This document shows positions 7,126-13,808 of a stretch of DNA of 16,797 bases, one piece after another. Under the pieces are notes generated by a model, which saw only the letters and a list, made by a program, of their open reading frames with translations, ran no database searches and was not told where the DNA came from. Positions within the stretch are counted from its first letter, which is position 1. Each line of letters starts with the position of its first letter. The position numbers and the translations under genes were made by a program. The stretch comes from Enterospora canceri (taxonomy: Eukaryota; Microsporidia; Enterocytozoonidae): contig LWDP01000040.1 in assembly GCA_002087915.1 (NCBI GenBank), positions 1-16,797 of the forward strand, given 5' to 3'.

Positions 7126-8112
7126 TCAAAGGAGACCTGTGAATTTTTCTACCGTTTTTGTAGGCCATACGCTGAATTGCACCTCACCAATGTGCTTCTT
7201 ATCCAGTAGGAACATTACTACTCGAGACTGCCCAATTCCACCACCAATAGTCAATGGTAATTTGTCTTCCAGAAGCGTTCTATGGAACAAACATTTCAAC
7301 TTCTCTTTCTTGTCCAATTTCGTTATTTGTTCAACCAACGATTCTTTATCTACTCGAATTCCCATGCTTGATATTTCAAACGCATTATCAATGACTTTGT
7401 TGTAGAAAATCAAGTCACCGTTCAATTTCCAATCATCATAATCAGGTGCCCTTGAATCATGTGGCTTTCCTGATTTCAGATTGTGTCCGATTCCAATGAT
7501 GAAAACTGCACCCTTTTCTTTGGAAATGGCGTATTCCCTTTCTTTTGGTGTTTTATTTGGATACAAATCTTCTAATTCCTGTGAATCAATAAAGAACACC
7601 TTGTTTGGTAACTTGTTAACACTCTCACCAAACTTTTCAGCCAGATGTTTCTGTGTCAACAGGACTTGATCATAGATTTTCATGACTACTGTTTTCAGGT
7701 ATTCCACGGTTCTGTTTTCTTTGGTCATTTTCATCTCCCAATCCCATTGGTCTACATAAAAGGAATGCATTCGACTACTTTCGACGGTTTCTGGAAATTC
7801 ATCTTTTCTGATGGCATGCAAATTAACCAATACACCTGGGAAATCAACTCTGCTAAGGAAGAATCTTTTCCACTTCGCTAGTGACTGCACAACCTGACAT
7901 TTTTGATCTGTTGAAGTCGTAAAAGTAACTGCTTGTTCAACATAGTTCAGTTCATCGTTGAATCCTGTTCTGCTTTCGACAAACAATGGTGCATCGGTGT
8001 AGGTGAGACCAAGTGCATTCATCATATTCTTCTTGAACTCAGACTTTGTTGCGTTGATCTTGCTGAACATCTCCTTGGTTAATACAGGTGATTCGGATTC
8101 TGTTTTAAACAT
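7126..8112 (-). CDS. asnA: Aspartate-ammonia ligase (asparagine synthetase A)
   Basis: A 328-aa AsnA, which makes asparagine from aspartate, ammonia and ATP. It is a class II aminoacyl-tRNA-synthetase-like fold, unrelated to the glutamine-dependent AsnB type usual in eukaryotes. The length matches E. coli AsnA (330 aa). Family signatures run the full length: LHAIRKDE, then HSFYVDQWDWE (residues 116-126), IGIGHNLKSGKPHDSRAPDYDDW, FEISSMGIRVD and LPLTIGGGIGQSRVVMFLL, then HIGEVQFSVWP near the C-terminus. The last glycine-rich block with its arginine corresponds to class II motif 3. No break or frameshift is seen. The start at 8112 has CCC four bases upstream; a longer frame from 8133 is unlikely. 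Codon and base usage look like those of the neighbours, so any transfer is old. The phylogenetic origin is inference. Confidence 0.95.
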   Translation of the reverse strand: MFKTESESPVLTKEMFSKINATKSEFKKNMMNALGLTYTDAPLFVESRTGFNDELNYVEQAVTFTTSTDQKCQVVQSLAKWKRFFLSRVDFPGVLVNLHAIRKDEFPETVESSRMHSFYVDQWDWEMKMTKENRTVEYLKTVVMKIYDQVLLTQKHLAEKFGESVNKLPNKVFFIDSQELEDLYPNKTPKEREYAISKEKGAVFIIGIGHNLKSGKPHDSRAPDYDDWKLNGDLIFYNKVIDNAFEISSMGIRVDKESLVEQITKLDKKEKLKCLFHRTLLEDKLPLTIGGGIGQSRVVMFLLDKKHIGEVQFSVWPTKTVEKFTGLL

Positions 8113-8160
8113 TATAGGGTAAAATTTTATCATATTTCCGCTGATTTTATACAGGTAAAT
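8113..8160 (-). promoter_or_regulatory. AsnA upstream region with TTTACCTG and TATA-like element
   Basis: Reading the minus strand, TTTACCTG (plus 8152-8159) runs into TATAAAAT, then an AAATTTTA stretch and CCC (plus 8117-8119), four bases before the ATG. The same order, TTTACCT(G/A) then AT-rich then CCC then ATG, is seen before uL2 and before the 15732 gene. Function is inferred from recurrence. Confidence 0.5.
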
Positions 8161-8650
8161 CTATCTATAAACCATTTCATTGGTGTTAGCATCGTTGACA
8201 GCAAGGTTAACATTTGATCAGTTAGACGACTGAATTGATATCAGAAAAAGTGTCAAACATATCAAAGGGACTATATAAGGAACGTTTTTCTTTAGCCGCA
8301 ATTAATTACCAGTAAATGCTACAGCCAACAGAATCACTTTCTAACAAGTTTTCGCAAAGTTGATTCAATAATATATTAGAAAGGCAGGTATATCAGAAAA
8401 ATAGGAAATAATACCCACTGTGTGAGTTAGACAAACATTACTCGTATCAAAATAACGGTATATGCCCAGGATCCGTTGGAATTAAATACAGTCTTATCAT
8501 CATTGCTCGGTTACCTTTAAAGCGCAGTTGTGATTTTAGAGTTTATAGGATCTTTTAACATCAAATGTAATACGAAAGGCTTCCAACACTTATTTGAAAT
8601 GATTGTAGTCGAATCATTCATATTAGATCATATAATTATGTTATTATCAT
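8161..8650. other. Divergent spacer between AsnA and uL2
   Basis: This is the largest part of a 579-bp gap, unusually long for the left half of the window. No coding frame with a plausible start was found. I saw no tRNA, 5S rRNA or snRNA signature on reading it. A CTATATAAGG TATA-like sequence lies near 8271 and small dyads occur near 8215-8240 and 8597-8620 (7-bp arms), none strong. The frame of uL2 stays open upstream to 8530, but lacks a start signal and does not resemble uL2. Regulatory content or a lost gene are both possible. Confidence 0.4.
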
Positions 8651-8654
8651 TTTA

Positions 8655-8691
8655 CTTTACCTATTTTGAATTTTTTTGCAATTTTTACCCT
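8655..8691 (+). promoter_or_regulatory. Upstream signals of the uL2 gene
   Basis: TTTACCTA (8656-8663) is followed by TTTTGAATTTTTTT, a second T run and CCC at 8688-8690, one base before the ATG at 8692. The CCC position decides the start codon over the upstream open frame. The layout parallels eL6 and AsnA. Confidence 0.55.
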
Positions 8692-9414
8692 ATGTCAAAA
8701 GTTATCCGTAAGTTTAGGCAACAGAAGAAGAAGAAAAGATCGAATAGAGTTAAAATAAAGCCAAGGTATCCAGCAGTAGGAGTAGACAGGGAGATGAAAT
8801 TGATTAATCTGAAACACCAGAAGGGAAAGGGAGCGCCTCTTGCTATTGTAATGATAGAGGGTAAAAAGCACTACATCTGTGCAACAGAGGGAGTAGCTGT
8901 TGGAGGAGTGTACATTCTCGGAACTGAGGGAACAATAAAGAACGGAAACGTTTTGCAGCTTAAACACATTCCAGAAGGTTCAGCAGTGCATTCGGTAGAA
9001 CACGAGTTGAATGACGGTGGCCACTATGCAATGGAAGCAGGCGCATATTGTTCAGTGGAAAACCACAGAAAGGAGAATGACCAGACAGTGTTGAAGCTAC
9101 CTTCTGGTGACAAAAAAGTCTTTTCATCGAATTTGAGGGCAATAGTAGGAATTGTAGCTGGTGCAGGAATTAAGGAGAAACCGCTATTGAAAGCATCTAT
9201 CCAAAGGAAACTGAAGAAGTCAAGAAACCAGAAGTTCCCAAAGGTGAGAGGTGTTGCAATGAACCCAGTGGATCACGGACACGGTGGTGGAAACCACCAG
9301 CACATTGGATTCCCATCTACAGTCTCAAAGAGGGCACCTTTTGCACAACAGGTTGGTTTGATTGGAGCTCGTTCTACTGGACGAAGAACTGGTGCTAAGG
9401 GAAAGGCTAGGTAA
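8692..9414 (+). CDS. RPL2: Large-subunit ribosomal protein uL2
   Basis: A 240-aa cytosolic uL2 (yeast Rpl2, human RPL8), a core protein of the peptidyl-transferase region. Signatures are HQKGKGAPLAIVM near residue 40, LPSGDKKVFSSNLRAIVGIVAG in the middle, and VRGVAMNPVDHGHGGGNHQH (183-202), the universally conserved loop containing the functionally important histidine. A SKRAPFAQQVGLIGARSTGRRTG end follows. The usual eukaryotic HPFGGG or bacterial HPHGGG is HGHGGG here, so the proline is replaced by glycine. The start is MSKVIRKFRQQKKKKR, matching the basic uL2 N-terminus. Sixty extra upstream codons in the open frame are hydrophobic and carry the promoter, so they are excluded. It has no intron. 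Coatomer zeta follows 42 bp downstream. Confidence 0.95.
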   Translation: MSKVIRKFRQQKKKKRSNRVKIKPRYPAVGVDREMKLINLKHQKGKGAPLAIVMIEGKKHYICATEGVAVGGVYILGTEGTIKNGNVLQLKHIPEGSAVHSVEHELNDGGHYAMEAGAYCSVENHRKENDQTVLKLPSGDKKVFSSNLRAIVGIVAGAGIKEKPLLKASIQRKLKKSRNQKFPKVRGVAMNPVDHGHGGGNHQHIGFPSTVSKRAPFAQQVGLIGARSTGRRTGAKGKAR

Positions 9415-9456
9415 GCTGTTTATGTTGTCTAAAAGGTTTTAGAGTCTAAATAAACA

Positions 9457-9846
9457 ATGATCGATCTGGTTGAGTTCTTCACGCCTGAAAATAAGCGTCT
9501 GCTTCTTAGAGAGTATTCAATCTACAAATTGGACAGTTCTGTTAAGAAGAAGATTGTGGAACAAAAGGGTGGCAACTTCGTTTATTCAGGCGATAAGGTG
9601 ATTGCTTTCAAGAAGTTCGATAATGTGTGTGCTTGTATAGTGGGCGAAGATGAGGATGCAATGTTCTTGCTCAATGTGTTGAATATCATTATGCAACATT
9701 TTGAAAAGTGTTTCGGTAGCGTAACTGAGTCATCACTGCTTTATAACTTCGCTATGTCGCAACAGATTGTAGACGCATGTCTTTTGGACGGCGTTGTGGT
9801 TGACTTGAATGAGCCAGTCATTTTAAATGAGATAAACGGCCTATAA
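9457..9846 (+). CDS. RET3: Coatomer zeta subunit-like small longin protein
   Basis: A 129-aa protein resembling the zeta subunit of the COPI coat, which acts in Golgi-to-ER vesicle traffic. After a short N-terminus it has ENKRLLLREYS, equivalent to the D-G-K-R-L-x-x-K-Y-Y strand of zeta and sigma subunits. It continues through a central VCACIVGEDEDAMFLLNVLNI (strand plus helix of the longin fold) to IVDACLLDGVVVDLNEPVIL, close to the zeta-type D-E-I-V-D-G-G-V-I-L-E-x-x-P ending. Sigma adaptins of AP complexes are the alternative, but the D-G-V-V-V-D motif favours zeta. It is shorter than human zeta (177 aa), with both ends trimmed. No CCC precedes the start; an AATAAACA leader is present. Confidence 0.75.
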   Translation: MIDLVEFFTPENKRLLLREYSIYKLDSSVKKKIVEQKGGNFVYSGDKVIAFKKFDNVCACIVGEDEDAMFLLNVLNIIMQHFEKCFGSVTESSLLYNFAMSQQIVDACLLDGVVVDLNEPVILNEINGL

Positions 9847-9872
9847 AAATCGAAAGTGTTTTTATTTGTTTT

Positions 9873-9884
9873 CAGGTAACCCCT
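9873..9884 (+). promoter_or_regulatory. CCCC start signal before the B-box gene
   Basis: CAGGTAA (9873-9879) is followed by CCCC at 9880-9883, one base before the ATG at 9885. CAGGTAA here is the reverse complement of the TTTACCTG seen upstream of other genes, so the match may be chance. The C run fits the window-wide pattern. Confidence 0.5.
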
Positions 9885-11159
9885 ATGGAACTAGATAACA
9901 AAATCGAGTATAAACTGAAGTTTCTGCTCAATTCAATGACATTGAAGCATATTGAAACTAAGGAAATACTAGATAAGGATAAGGTCAAGGAGTTTACCGA
10001 TGCAAACTGCAATAGCATGAAGGCTCAGCTGTTTTGTCAGAAAATTGAAGACCAAACATTCTTCCCAGCATTTGGAGTGCCTGTGGGTAAGGATAGCACT
10101 GTTCATACAGTATATCTATGTGAAGTAGCATTTGGAGACTCTCTATTTGTTGTACGTGACTTCGTTGAAGAAAAGTTACCAATTCCGGAAGGGTTTGATT
10201 CATTGGTGACAGACATGCAAAGTGAACAAAAATATCTCTCTGATACAGAGCAGAATATTGGCAACTTCTTCTACGTTATCAACGATAAGTCAAAGATTCT
10301 ACCACTCTATGAAGTCACATTTGAGTATGATGCTGAATTTGAAAAAAATGCAAGAAACAAGAACATTTGTCATAAATGTCAGAAACAGGAGGCAATTGTG
10401 TATTGTCCATCAGAAAGAGCATCTTTCTGTGATGAATGTGATCAAGTTGTGCACGCTGATGCGTTTTTAAAGAGGCATGAAAGAAAGTATTTCAAGACCT
10501 GTGGCCAGAGCAAATTCATAAACTGCTTCGATCATGCCACAAAGACCATTGAATACTATTGCATAGATTGTGCAGAGCCGATTTGTTCTTACTGCAAAGT
10601 AACAGGATCTCATTCACAACCAGAACGGGCTGGGCATAAAATCATTTCATTTGTGGAAGCATGTGAATCACTAAGCAAAGACATCAAAAGCTCTTCAGAA
10701 CCATTGGTTGGATACAGTGAACGTATCTACAAGGAAATTGAAAAGCTTCATGAGAACAGTCTGGCTTTTAGGGAGAACATCAAAAAAGTCAGGTTTCAGA
10801 TTGACAAAGAATACAAGAACTTGTGTTTGCAACTAGAAGCAATTGAAAACAACAAAGTGCAAACTATGAATGCGAACTACTTGGAAATCTTGAGGCAGGC
10901 TGTACAATTTGAACAGATGAAGAAATTTCCTGATGAGATGGACCCTACAGATAGGTTAGAGTATTACAAAGCAATTAAGAATCAAAGACAGATGGAGCAT
11001 TATGCAGAGCTCACAGTTGAGTCATTTGTTCCTACTCAGCTTGTAGGAAAATTGCAAATTAAGACACCTAAAAACACGTGTCTGAGAGTTACGAACTCTG
11101 TTACATCTGAAAAGAGTGTTCAAATGAGAATTGAAGCACAAAACCAAGCTAAAAAGTAA
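9885..11159 (+). CDS. Tandem B-box zinc-finger protein with degenerate PARP-like N-terminal domain
   Basis: A 424-aa protein with no RING. Residues 162-198 form a first B-box: C-x2-C-x8-C-x7-C-x2-C-x4-H-x7-H. Residues 214-251 form a second: C-x2-H-x8-C-x2-C-x4-C-x2-C, then histidines at 243 and 251. A long charged helix (255-370) reads as coiled coil, so the order is that of a TRIM core without RING. Residues 75-149 resemble the C-terminal half of a PARP-type ADP-ribosyltransferase fold: TVYLCEVAFGDSLFVV, then LPIPEGFDSLVTD, then FFYVINDKSKILPLYEVTFE, matching L-C-x-V-x-x-G, L-P-x-G-x-D-S and (E)Y-V-I-Y-x-x-x-Q-x-x-P-x-Y-x-V-x-F. The catalytic His-Tyr half is not recognisable, and the Glu position is Phe (F128-F129), so activity is unlikely. 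Some protists carry ART-like plus B-box proteins, which supports the architecture. The target is unknown. Confidence 0.7.
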   Translation: MELDNKIEYKLKFLLNSMTLKHIETKEILDKDKVKEFTDANCNSMKAQLFCQKIEDQTFFPAFGVPVGKDSTVHTVYLCEVAFGDSLFVVRDFVEEKLPIPEGFDSLVTDMQSEQKYLSDTEQNIGNFFYVINDKSKILPLYEVTFEYDAEFEKNARNKNICHKCQKQEAIVYCPSERASFCDECDQVVHADAFLKRHERKYFKTCGQSKFINCFDHATKTIEYYCIDCAEPICSYCKVTGSHSQPERAGHKIISFVEACESLSKDIKSSSEPLVGYSERIYKEIEKLHENSLAFRENIKKVRFQIDKEYKNLCLQLEAIENNKVQTMNANYLEILRQAVQFEQMKKFPDEMDPTDRLEYYKAIKNQRQMEHYAELTVESFVPTQLVGKLQIKTPKNTCLRVTNSVTSEKSVQMRIEAQNQAKK

Positions 11160-11200
11160 ATGTAGATCTGATAAATAAATATGGTTATAACTTCGTTAAG

Positions 11201-11268
11201 AGCAAGGATACGACTGATAGTTTGTTTATGCAATCCATCAGTCTTGTGATCACTGCACACTCCTTGTT
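11201..11268. other. Nested inverted repeats, candidate structured RNA
   Basis: An outer stem pairs AGCAAGGA (11201-11208) with TCCTTGTT (11261-11268), eight pairs including one G-U. An inner perfect 7-bp stem pairs GACTGAT (11212-11218) with ATCAGTC (11237-11243), closing an 18-nt loop. A self-complementary GTGATCAC lies at 11246-11253. It begins 41 bp after the B-box stop codon, so it may be in that gene's 3' UTR. It is not a tRNA: there are no A/B boxes. Confidence 0.3.
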
Positions 11269-11470
11269 GTAGACATTTATTCAATGATGATTTCTTGTGA
11301 AACCATTCTATTTCTATTTATTACTTACTTAATACTTATTGAGATAAAACGGGTCTGACGCTGTCCATTGTTTATTCTTATACTGCTGTCGTACTCACTC
11401 ACCTCCTTTTTGGTAGTCGTTTATCTTGGTAATCCATTTTCGTAATTTTTATCTAAATTAAGTGATTGAC

Positions 11471-11485
11471 AGGGTCATTGACCCT
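11471..11485. repeat. 15-bp perfect dyad
   Basis: AGGGTCA and TGACCCT flank a single central T, a fully symmetric 15-bp element in non-coding DNA. It has the form of a homodimer binding site, but position between convergent 3' ends argues against a promoter operator. Chance is possible. Confidence 0.35.
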
Positions 11486-11744
11486 TTTACCACACTTATC
11501 ATAGCAAGAATTGATGTAAAGGATCAACAGTAATTTCAATCAATTTCGTTAAAAATGATCAAGAAAATGTCAGAAGAAACAACCTTAATCCTTTATTTGA
11601 GATCTCTGAAGTTTTCTTGTAACCTCTCATACCTCAAGAGGGGTAAAAACGTTTAGTCAATACTTAAAAGGTTCGACATAGCCTTTCCAACCATAGTTTT
11701 TAAGTTCATCACCCTTTCCCGAGCATTTACATAGTTCAATTCAT

Positions 11745-12602
11745 TTATTCACCTAAAATCTTCTTTTTATGCCTTATTCTTTCCTTGATCTCATCCAATT
11801 CATGTTGCTTTCCATTCAATTTAGTAAGCAGACTTTGTCCATTCACCACTTTTCCAGCCAGAATGTTTATTCTGTATGTATCGTAGAGGAATTCTGTTTC
11901 TTCATAGTAGCCTAGTGTCTCTTTCTCTAACACATCCTGTCTCAATTTGTGGAAATCAAAATTGTCTCTTTTAACTACTCCCCAGTTATATTCCTTGATT
12001 TCACTGCAATCTGTTGTACAACTTATGAAATATGATTCGTGGTTGCTGAATGTTGTTGAAATGAGTCGACGAATTTCATTGATTTCTTCAGGCACAAGTA
12101 AATCTGATTTAGCAACAACTGGTATGATTGTACAATACTCTGATATTGCAGTCATTGCATCCACATCACTCTGTTTCAAATAATTGACTGGTTCTAGGAA
12201 GTAAATGCATAGGTGAATTCGAGGGTCTTCTATTTCTGATTTCACCTTGTTGTCAAACTGTGCTGAATACTCATCATATTTCTGTAGTAGAAACTCTCTA
12301 ATAGGCTGAGTTACGTTAGAATTATTAACACAATCACCAATACCATTGATCTTGATCAAATCCATTCTAATTTTCAGGTTCTCTTCTTCCAAATCCAGGT
12401 TAGTTGTTTCAATTCTGCAAGATTCCTGAATTATTTTAGTATTGAAATGCTCTTTGAATACGATCTGTCCAAGAAAGTTGTTGATGAATGTTGTCTTTCC
12501 CAATCCATGTGAACCTGCGACGGCCATGTTGAATCTGATTCCCTTTTCAGTATGTATTTTGTGCTTTAGATTTGGTAGATTAGCTATTCCAATCTCTTTC
12601 AT
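11745..12602 (-). CDS. Septin GTPase
   Basis: A 285-aa septin; septins form filaments at the cell cortex. After IGIANLPNLKHK, equivalent to the septin N-terminal VG-(F/I)-x-(T/N)-LP-x-Q, it has the P-loop GSHGLGKTT (residues 30-38), an IEDPRIHLCIYFLEP septin block (125-138) and the G4 motif AKSD (164-167). The G3 element is INGIGD (85-90) instead of DTPGFGD, so the DxxG aspartate is missing. The C-terminal coiled coil is very short (about 25 residues, LTKLNGKQHELDEIKERIRH). The start is taken at 12602 because the septin homology begins there and TTTACCTG lies 40 bp upstream, as for AsnA. A start at 12656 would prepend 18 residues, mostly Phe/Leu, forming a membrane-like segment that septins do not normally have. 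The gene is shorter than yeast septins (over 370 aa). Confidence 0.85.
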   Translation of the reverse strand: MKEIGIANLPNLKHKIHTEKGIRFNMAVAGSHGLGKTTFINNFLGQIVFKEHFNTKIIQESCRIETTNLDLEEENLKIRMDLIKINGIGDCVNNSNVTQPIREFLLQKYDEYSAQFDNKVKSEIEDPRIHLCIYFLEPVNYLKQSDVDAMTAISEYCTIIPVVAKSDLLVPEEINEIRRLISTTFSNHESYFISCTTDCSEIKEYNWGVVKRDNFDFHKLRQDVLEKETLGYYEETEFLYDTYRINILAGKVVNGQSLLTKLNGKQHELDEIKERIRHKKKILGE

Positions 12603-12798
12603 AGACAGATAAACCAAGAGAAATAAAAATAGAAGATGAAACAGGTAAATAAACATGATTAGATAAGAACTAAAATGCGTAGGTTAAGAAATTGAAAGAT
12701 GATCATAATCAGGTAGAAGGTTTTTTAGAATGTGATTGGATTCTTCTAAAAATGACCATATAAGTTGAAAAACACGAAGAAACAACCCAGACGTTAGA

Positions 12799-13140
12799 AT
12801 GAAAAAGATAATGGAATTCACAAGAAATATAAAGTATGTTGTAAACAATAGAGAGATGTTCATTAATAGCATTACTGAAGAGAGTGTTGTAATTCAAGCA
12901 ACGGGAAGAAAGTTAAACAAAGAAAAGGCAATTTTCTGTAAAAACACAAAGGAAGTTGTAATTGTCTTAAAAACATGCATGAACGCATCCATTTATTCAC
13001 TAGATGACTATGAGATGAATGATGAGCTATTTATTGCAATTAACGTGTTTCTGTGCAAAGGAGGAACCTTATTATGTCACATTTATAGAGAAAGATCCAA
13101 GGATGCATATTGCAACATCTACAAAATTGGAGTGAAGTAA
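12799..13140 (+). CDS. Hypothetical 113-aa protein
   Basis: This frame begins MKKIMEFTRNIKYVV and has CCC at 12786-12788, ten bases before the ATG, the main support for it being a gene. Mixed alpha/beta content is seen, with strand-like ESVVIQATG, EVVIVLKTCMNASIYSL, ELFIAINVFLC and TLLCHIYRE segments and four cysteines, and no low complexity. There is no signal peptide or membrane span. I recognise no family. A second ATG five codons in (MEFTR) is a possible start. Two minus-strand frames covering the 5' half are hydrophobic and look like shadows. It is divergent from the septin, 196 bp away. Confidence 0.55.
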   Translation: MKKIMEFTRNIKYVVNNREMFINSITEESVVIQATGRKLNKEKAIFCKNTKEVVIVLKTCMNASIYSLDDYEMNDELFIAINVFLCKGGTLLCHIYRERSKDAYCNIYKIGVK

Positions 13141-13808
13141 TAGTTGATAACTGTTTTTATGGTTCATACTTGGCTTGTTTCTTTCCAAAATCGTTCACAC
13201 AAAAATCAGGTGTGGCTAATTTACTAATACTTTTATTTTATTCATTTTACCTATTAACACGAAGTTTTATGGTATATTCTAACACACCAAGATGGTATTT
13301 AGTAAAATAAGTTAAAAATTTCAATTTTGGTGTTTAAGGCAATTTAGGACAGTCCAAACTTTACCTAATTGCACAGGCCTAATATAAACAACTATAAGGT
13401 ATACGTTAAACACAACACAAACATCTTTTTCTTATGAAATAGAGTAGACCTGCATGACGCAATAGCATTATAGTCTAATATGTTAATTTTATAAGTGGAC
13501 TGAAAAAGCTCTAAATTTAATTTGTAGTATTGGCAACAAAACCGTTTATTGTTGTGGTGTAACAATATAGAATATGTATAATTAACCACAGGTACACGGG
13601 ATATACAAGTACAATTCTGATAATAAATTTCAAGATCCAACCAGAATGAATTTCCCGAATATAAAAGGAGAATTCAAATAAAACCTCCTAGATGTCATGG
13701 ATGTGAACACAAAGATGATCTGTTTCAAGCAAAGTCTCTGTTCAAACAATCGGCTTTTAATATAAATGTTGATAAAACTCCTATTATATTTTAATCAAAA
13801 ACCCTACA
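13141..13808. other. 668-bp AT-rich spacer upstream of the kinase-like gene
   Basis: I see no supported gene. A minus-strand frame at 13392-13640 (82 aa) is open, but its sequence is Tyr/Leu/Cys-rich without domain features and lacks a start signal. AGGAG/CTCCT short inverted elements lie near 13665-13690. Scanning for tRNA B boxes gives only a weak GTTCAAAC near 13740 whose flanks do not pair. Together with the spacers on either side this marks the drop in gene density toward the window end. Confidence 0.4.

Larger units (their letters stand above)
11160..11744. other. 585-bp spacer between B-box and septin genes
   Basis: The two flanking genes are convergent and no coding frame is convincing here. 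It holds a nested-stem region (11201-11268), a 15-bp perfect dyad (11471-11485), and a small CCTCT/AGAGG stem near 11620-11642. A box-C-like ATGATGA (11284) and a CTGA (near 11356) lie 70 bp apart but lack a closing stem. For convergent genes at the density seen on the left, over 500 bp is unexpected, so an RNA gene or a decayed gene is possible. Confidence 0.4.

Noticed and set aside
8530..8691. N-terminal extension of uL2 in the open frame
   Set aside because: The residues are hydrophobic and unlike uL2, no proper ATG is at the frame's start, and the CCC signal sits directly before 8692.
11283..11357. C/D-box snoRNA from ATGATGA and CTGA
   Set aside because: There is no terminal stem next to the boxes and no visible C'/D' pair; short motifs are common in AT-rich DNA.
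11665..11690. tRNA gene suggested by GGTTCGA
   Set aside because: No A box, no acceptor or T stem pairs around it.
13392..13640. 82-aa minus-strand ORF
   Set aside because: It has Tyr/Leu/Cys-rich content without domain or signal features and no start-proximal C run.
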